64,000 nucleotides of DNA from Plectrocnemia conspersa (taxonomy: Eukaryota > Arthropoda > Insecta > Trichoptera > Polycentropodidae): contig VTFK01000010.1 in assembly GCA_009617715.1 (NCBI GenBank), positions 620,001 to 684,000 on the forward strand. The letters run 5' to 3'. The stretch's first letter is position 1. Every line of letters begins with the position of its first letter. A program made the position numbers and the translations under genes. Positions 24,926-38,654 of this stretch are shown here, one piece after another. The notes beneath the pieces are model-generated. The model ran no database searches. It saw only the letters and a program-made list of their open reading frames with translations, and was not told where the DNA came from.

Positions 24926-27900
24926 GATTTACACAAATATTAAAATATATTTTAAAAAAACAAAGCATTTACGTACTAAAACACTCATTAGGATAATTAC
25001 AAAAACACGTTTTATTCTTCACATTTTATATTATGTACAAAACAACATTTATTCTTTTTCCATTATTAACATGATATACAAATTTATTTAGTACACGTTC
25101 GTGAAATGCGTCAAACGCAATGTGTATGTAGTGTATATGATCATACATACACACCATACATACAAATATGTATATATCACTTAAAGTTGACAAAGCGACA
25201 ACTATTATTTATGATTTATTTGTATTTTTTAATAATGTCGTTTTATTATTTTAATTATGACGATTAGAGGCTTGGAATGCAAAATCTTCAATTAAAAAAA
25301 ATAACATTTAAGTGTATATTATTAAAATTCTACTGTGCGTCATTGATTTGTATGGTTTTTTCTTTATGATGCATAAAAATATATCGAATTTGGTCAGTTG
25401 AATTTTTGTGTGAGGAAATTGTGATATTTTATAATAGTTGAAGTTAGGAATAAATTACGGAATGGCAAATAAATTTCCGTATGTTTGCAATTCATGACTG
25501 GTTCTATTCTAGCGATCAAAAATTAACTCATTTGATATGCGTTTGCAACTAAAAGATCTTTGAATTTAATTTATTGTCATAATGTATGAAAAACGTTTAC
25601 TATATTAATATAAAATAGGACGTTTGTTGTGTGTATTTTCGTCGAGATTTATATATGTATGTTTATATACAATTTTCTAGATGATTATTTGTGATATTAT
25701 ATAATATTATACATATGCAAAAACAATATTACGAAAAAATATGACTTTTCGTTGCGTCACAATTAAAAATCAATTACGATCTTTCATGCAAGATTGTCAA
25801 TATTCATCTAATCCTATTAAATGGTTTTATCTTTCTGTGAAAAACATGCAACATTGATAACTCTACGGGGAAGGGTTTGAATCGTCATTTTTAGAAACAT
25901 TTATTGCTGGGGTCGATCTTCACTAAAAAGCATAGAACACCAATGCTGCGAAAAGATTTAGTGAAAATATAATATCTTCATATGAAAAAATCTCGATTAT
26001 TCTTTACCATAAGTTGTATACACTTTTTCATCTACATAGACATCAATTCCACATTTATGTATAATAATAATAATAATATATCATGTCTAACTAGAACTAC
26101 GTTGGTTACAAAATGGTTTCTAACCTAATGATTTCACATTTTACACCAAAATTTACTGTATATGTGTTTTACAAATGGAATGTAATAGATATATATTTTT
26201 AGTTTCTTGTTATATAATTTTATTAAATAAATTTTATACCGAAACACTGATGATTTCGTACTATTGAATGAGAATTTATTAGAATGATCCTAACTAATGT
26301 TAAACACATTTAATTCGTTTCTTTTCACACACTTGTTATGAGTTTAAAAATATAAAATTTTAAAAATCACTATATTTACTTTATATATATATGTATTAAA
26401 TCTGCACATTGTATTTTCTATTCATTTTACAAAAAAAAACTAATTGTACATTTATATTGGTAACTTTAAAATTAAATCATATGTCACAATTAATCTACTA
26501 AAATTTATGAAAGATGAATATACAAAACAGGATATTTTTTACATATAAAAGCTATTCGATGATATTTTGAGTTAATTAACAACAAAAAATGTCAATAACA
26601 AATTATATAGTAGGTTGATACACGAGTCTTACCGTATTTTTATGATATTAATTCTAAAATATTGAAACATAAAGTCTATTTATTTTTAAACTTAAATTCT
26701 ATTGCGTTTTATTGGTCACTTTATTTTTATTTTCCTACTTTATTTTTTGAGCCATATATATATACTACAATAATATATGTTTTTTATTCGCTTTATTAAT
26801 TTCCTATCGTGTACGATACAGATTTGACATGTGCTTTCCAAAACTCTATCTAGAGCTTTTTCATTAACTTGTAAACCATGGATAAAGTAATTATTACTAT
26901 TATAGTTTTAATGTATGAACTTAAGGCCCAGTATTATCGATTAAAAAATTATATTATCATTTTTTATCAATTGATAACTAGATTGTGTATTTAAAGGGCA
27001 ATAAAATAAAAAATATATGGGCTTTTGGAATCTAAATTAATAACGTTATTATGAACAATTATTAAAAATGAACGCTGCTTTTATAAATACCATATCTAAA
27101 CTCATAAATAAAAAATGGTTGCTTAATGCTATGTTAAATAAAAAATTAAGGGCATTCTATCAATTTTTCAATGAAAACATAATAATAGTTTTAGTAAAAA
27201 CATTATTTGATTTAGTTGTAATAAAATTAGATTTTAAAATAATACGTAATAACTTTTGCATCAACCTAATATAATATGACATTTGACTAAAGTTGTTATT
27301 GATATTTTCACGTTGAATAATACTGAAATTAAATATATTTATCACCTAACGTGTACTCATTTATTAAATAATCAGTCATAATATTAACTTCATATACACA
27401 ATAAAAATGTATAAAATAATATATACATTATCTATAATGTATATAAATGTTAAATTTATTTGAAAGTTAAATTAATAATGATACACCCTCATCTCGTTAA
27501 AGTTTAGAGGTTAACAAAAAAATAAAATAATGTCGATGTCAAGTTTTGGTGCATCGATTAATTAAGGAATCGAACATCCTTTTAAGGACCGTGGATGACT
27601 ACACATGACAAAGATGTGCATATGTTTTTTTAAATACGATTTTAATTACACAGTCGAGGTTAATAATATAATAATATATTACTTTCCAGATGCTCGTAGC
27701 AATGAGCAGTATCTAAAAAAATAATAAATACATTAATTTTATTATAATACGTACATTATACACATCGATAGTTTAAAATTCACGAATTTGTATACGGTAC
27801 TATAAAAATGACACATAGAAAAAAATTCTTCTCAAATTACCTATATTTACAAACATTACTTTAATACAATATATAAATTCACACAAACAATTAAAACACG

Positions 27901-28096
27901 GTTATACATGCATACATTTGAGGGTTACCTTTTATTATATAAATAAAAGATTTATTCTTAGATTTGAGCACTGGGAACTTTAGGTACGTGTAGTAGCTTT
28001 TGAGACATTAACACGAAAATTTTAATACAAATATTATACACTGGTCCAAATAAAAAATAAGTGGTCGTGTGTGATTAGCGATTTGCGCGCACATTT
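24926..28096. other. Spacer between convergent genes
   Basis: Very AT-rich; should hold the 3' UTRs of both genes. Candidate poly(A) signals are AATAAA near 25469 (plus) and TTTATT near 27931 (minus signal), but there are many alternatives. No other gene supported. Confidence 0.5.
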
Positions 28097-28908
28097 TCAA
28101 TTATAGACACCTCTAGTCATGGCCTCTCTGTTTCTATTGTGCCATTTACATGTTAAAATTCTAACGTAAGTTCTTCTGAACGAAGCGTTACACAGGGCGT
28201 AGCACATTGGATTAATGGTGGAATTGATATAGCACAACGCGTAGAAGAATTCCCATAGCTCTTCAGGGATACAACCGGTGCAGGCCGTCAGTGGTTTGAG
28301 AAGCACTAGAATGTTGTACGGCGTCCACGTGATGATGAACGATAGTAAGATAGCTGATAATGTTTTGGCAGCTTTAGTTTCTTGCTTCTTCTCCTGTGAT
28401 TTCTTCTTCTTCTTGACTTGTTGTTTTGTGTGTGAGGCCAAGATGGCAGTCTTTCCGGCCAGTTGCTTGGGTATAATCTTGGCGTTTAGAGGTATTCTTA
28501 TGTCTGGTATATGAGAAGCTCTTCTATTCAAGTGGTTGTGGCCACCTGAAGGATTTAACGATAAATTAAACTCGCTGTCGCCCCTATGAGGGGGGGGGTT
28601 GCGGAGTGCGCACCGTCCTGTTGGCGGTAGGCGGCGGCGGTGGCGGCACGTCTTCGTGTATCATTTTTATGCTCGGGGCTCTCTCTGGATCGACCGCGGC
28701 CATATTGTCCGGAGGCAACCGAATCACAATTGTATATACAGAGTCTGTGGATAGAGAACGCGTCGCTGGAAGGCTCCGGCAATCCCTGGGAGCCGAGGCG
28801 GGTGGTACCGGGGCTGGTCGCAAGGGGGAGGTGCCACCCTCGCTCACCCCCGCCGTCTGACCTCCTCGACTGGCGTAAGGATCTCGAATCACATTAAGCG
28901 AAGTGCAT
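28097..28908 (-). CDS. mAChR-A: mAChR-A last coding exon (loop 3 end, TM6, TM7, C-tail), frame broken
   Basis: The acceptor is a long pyrimidine tract ending CTCGTCTAG before 28908; the stop is TGA at 28097-28099. The frame from the acceptor ([16 protein letters not shown]...) stops at 28584, just after a run of nine C in the coding strand. The receptor sequence resumes in another frame at DSEFNLSLN and continues to the normal C-terminus. The exon is 812 bases, one more than the frame allows. A run one base shorter would join the two halves without a stop, and the segments on both sides align to the fly receptor in the same order. It is therefore either a consensus error or a real frameshift allele, not an intron. 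Confidence 0.95.
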
Positions 28909-31576
28909 CTAGACGAGGAAAGAAAAGAAAAGTTTTACGTAAGAAATACACTTTATATTAAACATATATTGAGTCAATCCGTAGCTCATTCAATTCGATC
29001 AATTAATTTATATATTTAGTAACAGTAGCAATTAAGAATATATTATAAAATTGGATCAGGTAGAAACTATACATGAAAGAGATATTTATATTACATGATA
29101 TACAGAGATTTTAAAACTTATTATTCATATTATAAAAAAAAATGTTTTTACGCATTTGAAAAACATTTGTGAATAGAATGCTTATCAGCGGTATCCACTA
29201 TGACAGAAATTCGTAGAATTCGTTCGTTAACCAAAACAAAATTTTAGAAAGACCCACTTTTTATATCGTTTAACGCTTATATCAAAAACAGATGTGCGTT
29301 GCAAACTTTTATTAAGTTCGTGTTGCGCTTTTGTATTTTTTGTTTTAAGACAGATTTTTTTTCAATCAATTCAATAATTCGGTTAATTTATTTCTATCTA
29401 TTTAATTTACATGCAAATCCACATAAAAAATTGCTGATACGTATCCGATCTTTATGTATATAACATTCGTTCCAAAAATTATTATTTATTGTAAATATAA
29501 AAAGTTCCATCAATCCTGCTGATGGAATTGAATCGGATCTGATCTTAATTCTGGTGATTTTAAAAAGCTGAAATGATGTCGCTAATCAAAACATATGTAA
29601 TTATAAATAAAGTATTTTACTTTTGACGCCCTCAATTGATCAGTAAATTGAAAAAGTTAAGCTATTATGAAAGTAATTAATGATTAATTAAAATAAATAT
29701 TATCAATCAATAATCATTTTTTAAATAAATAAAATTTTAAAGGCAATTAATTGATTTTTTGCACTAATTGTTTAAATAAATTAATATCGATAAAATCTGA
29801 ATAATTTATCCATTTTTGATTCAATATTGGAATACCTGAAAACTACGAATAATTGAGAACCCTAATTGCGAATACCTGGATGAGAACAATCAATAGCACT
29901 CGACAGATGTTATGAAATTACACATTTTCTTTAGCCTTTAAAAATATTTTTTTCATAGAGACACTTCATAAGGTGCCAGCTGTGCATTATATATCATCCT
30001 TAAAGAGATCCCGAGTAAGCGGAGCGCGACTCAACTCGTTTACTCCATATTTCTCCTTATAATCCATCTTCCGTCTCCTACATAGACAGTGATGCCGGGA
30101 GACCATAAACTCTAATTGTGACCAGGAACTGGGCCGTAGTCGTCAATCGTGATGGCTTAGGTCGATAACGGAGATGGAGCAATGTGAAGCCTACCGAAAT
30201 TTAAAGCTACGGATCACTAATGGGCCGGTGGGTAAAGGTCTATGATCGGCGATAAGGAGCGGATGGGAACGTACGGAGTGCATTTATTCCTGTTTTCGCA
30301 TGCGGTACTTTAAACAATAAAAAGTGCTTATTCAAATATACTTGTCGATGCAACTCAAGCGAATCATATTTCAGCATTATTTTTTGCACCTTATATATTA
30401 GATAATTTGCGTTATTTGGAAACCAGAGTAGAGAAGCATACTACAGGGAATTGCGTACTAGGTGATTAAAGAAGGCACATAGTGCCTTCGAGCTCCTCAA
30501 TTGATCGCAATACAGTCCCCAACATTTTAGAGACATGTTTTCAATATATTTTATATATTTTTTTAATTAAATTAAGACCATTGTGGCCTCACTGAATAAT
30601 CAGATGGCGAACGGGATTGAGAAAATTAAAAAAATGGCACTTACTGACACTAAAAGTATGCCTTCTAAGTTGACGGAAGTTAATCTTCATAAATAATCTA
30701 AATCACTCCGTAGAGAGAAAAAGTTCGCAACAGATCAATAAATCATCTTCATATATAAGAAAACTTAAATTTGTAACTGCTGTATTTATAGTATTAAAAA
30801 ATAATGCGAACAGCAGAAAGCTCAACTCTTGAAAATTAAATAAGTTTAGTGCAGTAGATTTATTGATTTTTGGAACAATCTTTACAATTGGCGTACTATT
30901 GAATTTATTTTCAATCAACGTAACACAGTACAAAAACAAATTAAGATAAATGCATGGACTTGCATTAAGATATTCAACTGAAAGAAAGTTTGATGATGTA
31001 TTTTTATTCTTTTAAGACCTATTTTTAAAATCACACTAAAAATGAAATTCGAACACATGTTTCTGATGACTGCCTTAAAAACTCATAAGCAATTTCATGG
31101 AACCAGCAATTGCCAGATGAGACTCCACATATTCTAGTAGTTTCACGTTGCTTAATTTAGTCAGAAGCATTTGTGTTTAAATAATATCAAATTAAATCAA
31201 AGATATACCTCGAACATACGGACCGACTTTACATTACACCATGTGTTGCCACATCAAAATTTCACGTCAAAGAACGCGATTCGCAATTAGTAAAGAATAG
31301 CAAGCAAGTTGTCTTGGCGTTGCGGCGATCGTAATTTGCACCGGTTGCTGTATACACCGTATATGAACGATATAATAAGAAAGCCGCAATGTTTAATTTT
31401 ACTTCAGCTTATGTGTACATTTACCTCGAGACCGAACTAGGCAGGGGTGTTTCGATCGAGACCGGCGTGGCGTAGCCCATGTCTGAAGGTTCTTCGGCAT
31501 CTTCGTCGTAATCTTCGCGCCCCGAAGTATACCACGTGATGCACCAAGATCTTATGCCAAGCCATCCAGTGGGTTT
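28097..31576 (-). CDS. mAChR-A: Muscarinic acetylcholine receptor, A-type, 3' part of gene (two last coding exons)
   Basis: Exons on the minus strand are 31576-31425 and 28908-28097, separated by a 2.5 kb intron. The junction is phase 2 (AG plus A gives Arg), which joins PSSVSR to CTSLNV as in the fly receptor. The product is a Gq-coupled GPCR of the plasma membrane that binds acetylcholine. Seen: the long third intracellular loop with family segments ([40 protein letters not shown]), a basic [10 protein letters not shown] stretch, TM6 with WTPYN (28327-28313), TM7 with the NPMCY form of NPxxY (28213-28199), and the family C-tail [17 protein letters not shown] before TGA at 28097. TM1-TM5 are missing from the window, so the gene is 5'-partial here. 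The frame of the last exon is broken once, in a G run at 28590-28598. It converges on the STMND1-like gene. Confidence 0.95.
29134..29865 (+). repeat. Interspersed repeat family R1, copy A
   Basis: It matches the reverse complement of 38655-39353 over about 700 bp. Shared landmarks: AACATTTGTGAATA.AATG, GAAATTCG.AGAATTC, ATCGTTTAACGCTTAT, GGTTAATTTATTTCT, TTTTGACGCCCT and CAATATTGGAATA. An A run marks the start. Neither copy keeps an open frame. Family unclassified. Confidence 0.78.
29990..30320. other. GC-richer island in mAChR-A intron
   Basis: About 330 bp of mixed composition between repeat copy R1-A and a LINE fragment, with no open frame of note. Possible intronic regulatory element. 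Confidence 0.35.
30545..30960 (-). mobile_element. LINE reverse-transcriptase fragment in mAChR-A intron
   Basis: The minus strand encodes [36 protein letters not shown], a mutated form of the LLFxLFIND...YADD block, followed after a stop by [16 protein letters not shown], which fits the family's downstream KCxxxxFxRxxNP block. No intact frame. It lies in the intron between the two receptor exons, in the same orientation as the receptor. Confidence 0.72.
31425..31576 (-). CDS. mAChR-A: mAChR-A penultimate coding exon (third intracellular loop)
   Basis: On the minus strand the acceptor ends TTTTTTACAG just before 31576 and the donor is GTAAAT at 31424. The exon has 50 codons plus two bases. 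The peptide contains [19 protein letters not shown], an acidic run, [17 protein letters not shown] and SSVS. The SWCITWY segment corresponds to EWCIAWW in the fly receptor, which places it in the middle of the third intracellular loop. Confidence 0.93.
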
Positions 31577-31753
31577 CTGTAAAAAATAAACAGTTTTTAG
31601 TACCGGCGTAAAAGAAAACTTTCAACCTGAGATACGTATTTTAACGGATACTTTTCTTTAAGATTCTTGTAGCAAAATTTTGCACGTGTGAATGTTTCAT
31701 TACATAAAACGAAACCAGCCCACTCAAAATAAGAAAAAACATGTACATATTTC

Positions 31754-31984
31754 CAGTGGCGTATGCTAAAATTTTTGGGCGGCACTTGCTTGGGGCGGCA
31801 TATTCGCGATGGAATCGTCTAGTGTGGTTCTTAACCCTGAATAAACCAAAATGTATGTAAATCTACGAATAGCAAGAGCTTAACAATAATCAATTTATTA
31901 TTTTAAGAAATGCTGATTTTATGACCCTGCAAAAAAATGTATGGGGGGCGGCAATTTTAAGGATTGACCCTAGCTACGCCACTG
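31754..31984. mobile_element. hAT-like MITE (231 bp) with 8-bp target duplication
   Basis: It begins CAGTGGCGTA and ends with the inverse TACGCCACTG. It is flanked by a perfect 8-bp direct repeat, CATATTTC, at 31746-31753 and 31985-31992. The 8-bp duplication and CAG ends are hallmarks of the hAT superfamily. No coding capacity. It sits in the presumed mAChR-A intron, about 180 bp upstream of the penultimate coding exon. Confidence 0.9.
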
Positions 31985-31992
31985 CATATTTC

Positions 31993-34900
31993 AAAGCATG
32001 CAAATTTTTTCATAAACGTTTGCACGGTTGAAATATTATTATAGACTTTTACACCATCCATATTTAAGGTGATAATATTTACTACAATCGAGATTTAAAA
32101 CAAATTCAGGTATATATAAAAATATGTATAATAATATAGAAAAAATATAAAAATAAATAAAAAATAAAAATATTTAAATAAATAAAATATACATAAATTC
32201 TATAAAATGTAAAAACAACTACCTCGATAGAATGGTGTAAGTCTGGAAAAAGACCTGAGTTCAAATCCTATATGGACCACAGTATTACATTATAATAATT
32301 ACCGTCGATCATCACAGAATAATGTATACTCACGGATGATTATCTGATTTCAGTCTAGTGGTACTTAAATATTATGTGATATTTTTAACGGAAGATTTAC
32401 AATATAATATTTTTAATTTACATAATAATAAGATTAATAAGTAGATTGTAATTAAGCATTACAATAAATGTAAAATAAAAATAATATATAATTAATTTCA
32501 TCATTTTTACAACCCAGTTTCCATCATTCGGTGTCGTCAAACACCATATTTTTACAAGCTATACTTTACCAATTTTTTATATAATTGTTCAATATATAAT
32601 ATAATAATGAGCTGCTCAGCTCATTAAAAAATATCATATTTGTATAAATAAAAAAATATTCCTGAATCATTGTCGCAAAATATTTAAAGTCTTAATCCAT
32701 ACAAAGTATGCTAATAAAGTATACCACGAAAACTGTCGTAGAAATTATATATTAAAAAAATTAGACATGCATTTAAGAAAAAAATAAATTTAATTATATT
32801 TTATACTGAGAATATTAAATAAAATGTTTCTAAGAAGCAACATCTTATAGGAATTAGAAACTCATTAGAAACCAGGGTATAATAATATGTTATATACTAT
32901 GTATATATACATATATATGATTATGAATATATTACAATGCATTATATCTGAATAAACAATAAAATATTAAAATTTAAGTATTATTTTATTCAATAATTTA
33001 TACATACTTTATCCGAATAATGTATTTGATTATACTTTGAAAATTGATTTGCGAGATTCGATTTATTATGTAATAAAAAATATAAATTAAATATTTATAT
33101 TAATTAAACAAAGATATTTTATATATATGTTTAGATAGAAACTTCTACATTAGATTCGCTATTTTGTACAAAACTGACAATATTTATTAATTGCTATCGA
33201 CAATTTTTTTATGTGGTTTTAATTTTTATAATATATATTTTTAAATATAAATTTAAATAAATACCTTCAATTTTATACATTCAACTTTCGTTTAAGTTTT
33301 CAGAAACCAATTATGTAGGGAAAAAAAAAGATTCATTGTATATATATAATTAATATATCGTTCTGTCACTGTTTTGCCAGAACTACTTTACATTACCATC
33401 TGGAGATTAATTTTGATACAAAAGTTTTTATCATCGCATAGAATTTGTTCATACGGTGCGTTTCAAAAAAATGGTTTTTAATATCAAAAAATACGACTAA
33501 CGAAAAACATCTGTATTACTAAACTTATTTTCGGTTAGCTGTGTACCTCTTTGATTGATTATATTTTTTTATTATTATTGCTTAACACAATGTTTTTGAA
33601 TTGAATTTAATTTAATGGTTATTATATTACTTACTGAGACACAAAAAATGACGAATTATAAACCTCTCTATACATCATATAATATGAGATATGGTTCTAT
33701 ATTGTAGGAGCATTTTGTGCAAATATTGTAATTATTTTTAACTAGCAATAAAAATCAGACTCTAATTGAAAAATATATGCATTTTAAACATATTTTAGTT
33801 TGTTAACTATAACTGACATACGCGCAGTTAACGACACCTATAGTTGAAATTAAAAAATATATATTTTAAAGAAATTAGTTTTTCGGCATAGTGCTGCCAT
33901 CTACTGATTTATAGTAAAATATTTTAATATTAAATAATCGATATCATTATTGTATTCATTTAAAAATATGTTAAGGTATAGTATAAATTTAAAAGCACAT
34001 AAATAAATCTTGCTTTCAAGACATTACTAGTACATTTTCCATAAAAATGCGAAAATTTAAGGCTTATTTTACGTTCGCTCGCTTAAATTTTTTTCCACAC
34101 CTGTGATAACGTTCAAAGTTAATATTACCGTAAAATTTAACATCGCGTTACAGGCTCTTGTGTATATGGAAAAATATGTACTTACATCAAAGCTATAGGA
34201 AATCTTTTCGTACAATATGACTGAAATAATTCGATCTCATGACTTTTGATTTGCGAGTTGTGAGCGATGAAATATCCTTTTTGCCTTTTCGCTTTAGACT
34301 TCACAAATATAATATATTTCTAGGTATATGAAGATAGACGCGTTGGCTCGGTTATCGCCTTTCTTTGATAACATCCAAGATTGATCTCTTTTTCGGATCC
34401 TTCGTCTTATTATATTTCCGTTCCTCTTAATGATCATATCTGCGGACGTGTAGCTCGTTACAAAAAAGTTGTATAACACGTGGTTCACGGACTTTTTAAA
34501 TAATTATAAAACTTTATTTTGCATATGTATATAGTATATATATGTAATTTTATTTTGTTCGATAATAAAAAAATATATTTTAAATTACTTGGAAAATAAT
34601 CTTTCCGAAATTTACACACTGCTGCAGTGCTTTTATTTTATCATAAAAGAGCGATTCAGATTTGTTACATCCGTCACTTCGAAGTACCACTGAAATAGTG
34701 ATTTGGTGTAAAGCTTTTCAAAGTTCGAAATTACTAGATTAATGGAGTAGTTGAGAGGAAGAAACTAGAACTTAATGAAGTCGTTTTCAAGGTGTGAAAG
34801 ATGAGCAGGAGCATTATTCATAAAATCATAACCAACAAGATTTTGAGTAGCAATTTTTTTTCGTTGGCTTAGTTGAGAACATAGCTCGCAATTCGAGTCT

Positions 34901-37689
34901 TTGCTTTCGATGTATATATTTTCCTACAGACAAAATGAATTTGGCAATCAAAAATTCGCAATATTTCCCTAGTTTTTACTGATGTGTTGTTGTTTCTGTT
35001 GTATGGTGCATCTTACCGTTAGTTACAAATTATCAAATTAAAATATTATAACCCTCTTTAAAAATCTGTATTTGAATAATTGTTAAAAATATGGTTTTCA
35101 ACTTTAACGTATTTTTCTCATACGGATTGTTTAGTTAGTAAATAAAATGTTCGTTAATACCAAACACTTTCAGCCTTAGTAATAAAAATCATATGTACTT
35201 TTATGTATGTAATACAGCGAATGACGTAAATTCGTACTCACGCGATTTATATTTAAAAAATATATTTTATAAATGTCTCAGAAGAGAGCAAGATTAAGAT
35301 CAAGAAAAATAGGCTTAAAATACTATTAAAGATTGTAAAATAAAAGCATTTAAAATATATAAAAGCTTAAGCGCAATCGAAGAACTTTTTAGAATATTAA
35401 TTAAATATTGTTACATGTTATATGGAAACCTAATCTAAGAGCATGAATAACTAACGATTTTTTAACACTGATTTCATCATCACTTTATGCAATAGGTAGA
35501 ATAATATTGCAGATTTTAATAAATATTTTATAGACCACATTAACAGAACACAAATAGTAAACGTGTTTCTGGACAGAATATGACATTTAACACAAAAATT
35601 ATGTTCCTTTTATTGAATATAACCTCCATTATTAAAGCAATGGATCAATGTGTAATATTTACATTTAAAAGTATGACTTACAGATATTTAGGCAGACAGG
35701 CTATTGATGAACAGAATGCCAAATCGTTAATGTAATTCTGGGGAGAGTATGACACTTTTAAAGCTAGTAAAAATATGAATTATGAATAAAAATTTTATTA
35801 GTAACTTATGAAATAAGCTCATTTGATCAAAGAAATGACTGGATCTGAATCTGAAATAAGTTCTAATGGCACATTAGGATCAGAAAAAAATATGACGCTT
35901 TTTCATAAGAACGGCAATTATTCAGAGCAAGAGAAATAAAATAAAAAGCTAAAAAATTTTACACCAATAGCTTAATATTGAAGTATGATCGAGAATGATT
36001 TGCGAAAGTAGCAAAAGCAGTATATGACACTACACATAAATTTATAAAGATAAAAAATTAGCTACAAAATAAAAACTTTATATATTTAAGTAAAAACTAC
36101 ATATATATTTTAAGTTTAATGTTTGTACTTATTTTTTTTATAATATATTAAAATAATATATAATATTTCTGTATGTATGGAGAACGATTTTTCGCACATT
36201 TAAAAAAAAATATATTATATCAAATATTGATAAAATTTTGGCTTTGTTTTATTTAAGCATTTTTTTGACTTTAATGAAAACTATTACTAGAACTTATCGT
36301 ATTTTATTAAAAAATATTTTTAAATGTATTGAATTGTAAAAAAGATAATGCAATTATTTTTAAAATGACAGGTATTTATACCTATTTATATAAGTTCTAA
36401 TTGAGTATGTTATATTGGTTTCTGCTTAAAATCTCGAAATACTAATGTAGGCATTGAACATAGTTTATAGAAGGAAGATAAAGCTGCTCATCAGCTTGAA
36501 AGCCTTCGACAAGAGAGAGCATTCAGTTATTTCCGAGGTGCGCGGATGTGGAGTGTGCCACTCTACAACAACTTACTTGTTTCCCTTCCTATGCGACACT
36601 CATGCCAATATTTGGTATCTCTCAAAGATTTATAAGTAATATAATATATAAATATAAGTGTGTAATCAATAAAATTAAATCAATTTGTATAACAAATTAT
36701 ATTAGTATAGATTTCAAAATATAATTGAGAGCTTTATATAATCACATAACAAATGAATAAAAACCAAAATAAAAATAAAAACATTGAAACATATTTATTT
36801 TATACGAACAATATTTATTTATTGATATATAAATTGAGAAGCGTTCCTTTTTCCATCCGGAAATTGGAAGTGCGAGCTGAAACAAGGGTGAGTAAGCTTT
36901 TACATTCATTTGTAAAGCGTCTCTAAGCTTTCGAAAAACAATCTAGAGCACATATTATATAAGTACGTATGTATGTCTAAATAAATGTTTAATAAATTTA
37001 ATTGAAGGGTAAAATTTTGAATTATAATTATTAATATAAATATTATTATTTTATATATATGTAAATTTTAATGTATATGTAAATATAATGGATCTAATAT
37101 AATATTAACATAATGAATGCTACACATATCGATATGGCAGTTTACTTGCAAACTTTGATTTTGAAATGTATATGAATATATTTAGAAGCAGGTTTACTGG
37201 CAATTTTGATTATAAATAAAATGTATCCGTTCAATTGAGTAAAACAGCCTGCATTGGTATAATCGTGTCAAATTTTAATCAATTTTAGTAGGACAAATAC
37301 GATGAGTGTAAAGTTATATGTTAAAAACAGGTTAATACAAAATAATTCTGATAAATATGATATTCACGTGCAAACTGAGAACGTGAAAGAATACTTTATA
37401 AATGTTTTAATGTACAGGATGTGCTAAAGCATTGATATGTTTTTAAAATATAAAGTAACACAGCGAAATTTGATATGATTCCACCGAGAGCAGTGAATTC
37501 TGATTTGAGAAGAATTCTACAAGTTCCGCAAAAAAGCCAATGACACGAGATATGTATCATTTACATATCATATACGATTACAAAAGAGCCAAAACATCTT
37601 ACGGCTGCTTTAAAAAAACGTAAACGCGCATCGCTAGTATTTTTAAAGCACTCGCAAGCATTATCCAATAAAAAGATACGATAACGCGC
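31993..37689. other. Presumed mAChR-A upstream intron, AT-rich part
   Basis: Apart from the tRNA-like fragment at 32.2 kb I see no gene or clear repeat. A short frame at 36454-36639 contains LKAFDKREHS, weakly like an RT palm block, not enough to call. The frame at 34294-34488 (minus) has no domain. Confidence 0.4.
32222..32280 (+). repeat. tRNA-like (SINE-type) fragment
   Basis: CCTCGATAGAATGGTGTAAG, then AAAAAGACCTGAGTTCAAATC with a perfect B-box core GTTCAAATC. It shares the spacing and the AGACCTG element with the inverted fragment at 13231-13287. No cloverleaf acceptor stem closes, so this is not called as a tRNA gene. Confidence 0.45.
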
Positions 37690-38040
37690 TCGTTATAACG
37701 AACGAATATTTTTGCACAGGGACGTCAAAGGGCCAAAGCTGAAATCATATTTTCCCTCGGCTCCTGTTGAGCCCTCTCCCGTGTCGCTCGTTTGGCCGAT
37801 ATTTCGGCATGTCTCTCGGTTTATTTAACAAAGAAAGGGAAAACACACGCAGCGTCCCTTTTTGACGCGGCTAGAATAAATCCCCGGGTCGTGTATACGG
37901 ATTTTCTCTTTTGTTCGTAGCTGGACGCCCTTATATTGTATATTCCCTTTGCCGTTATTATCTGAAACTACGTGGGCCTTTGTATAATTCATAAAAGTCT
38001 AGCGTCTCGAGAGGCTGGACATTAAACGCACTTAAGTTGC
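37690..38040. other. GC-richer island, possible conserved non-coding element
   Basis: About 350 bp, including the palindrome TCGTTATAACGA at its left edge and a pyrimidine-rich CCCTCGGCTCCTGTTGAGC stretch. No open frame. Candidate enhancer of the receptor or a neighbour. Confidence 0.35.
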
Positions 38041-38654
38041 AATTTAACCCTTAATATATTTAAATTACTGTATAATACTTTATTTAAAAGCATGATGGAT
38101 TGCTAATATATAATTTGTTTGCTAAAGCAGAAAAAACTCTCATGCAGAGAGCTCTGGCGTCATGAAATTTGTACAATTTAATACGTTCATTTTTATCTCA
38201 AACTACGGAAGCTGATTTTACTTTATCACAACTGAAGATCTGCATGTTGAGGCTTTGCAACGCTGACTAGAAGTGTTGAGCGGTGAATTAAAGCTCTGAA
38301 AATCCACTTAAGCAGACCTTCGTTGGTTAATATATCTGAATCAATTTTGATAGCTCTGCAAAAGTGTGTGCTACAAGCTGCAATCACGTCAAAGTAATGA
38401 TGAAACGACGTTTGAGTTAATAGGCAACTGTGGAAATAGCTGTAGCTAGTTGACTTTTATCGTGATGGCTTCGTTTGGTGGACGTTAATGTTGCAGTCAA
38501 ATGCAATAATTCGTAGAAGTAGGTCATTGAGCTGAGGCCAAACTATCTGCGTCCCCATCAAGGAGAGACAGTATCTTTATTTATCCTGGTCGGAAGTAGG
38601 ATAAATCCCAAGGCCAGGATCGTCCGTTTGGGTCGATATATCAACATGTCTTTA

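Noticed and set aside
28606..28897. Plus-strand frames over the receptor exon
   Set aside because: Shadows of the GC-rich receptor loop; the minus-strand sequence matches mAChR-A.
32222..32290. Functional tRNA gene
   Set aside because: B-box is good, but no acceptor stem pairs and no anticodon arm is clear; a SINE-type remnant fits better.
36454..36639. RT palm fragment (LKAFDKREHS)
   Set aside because: Only one weak block; no neighbouring RT motifs in any frame.
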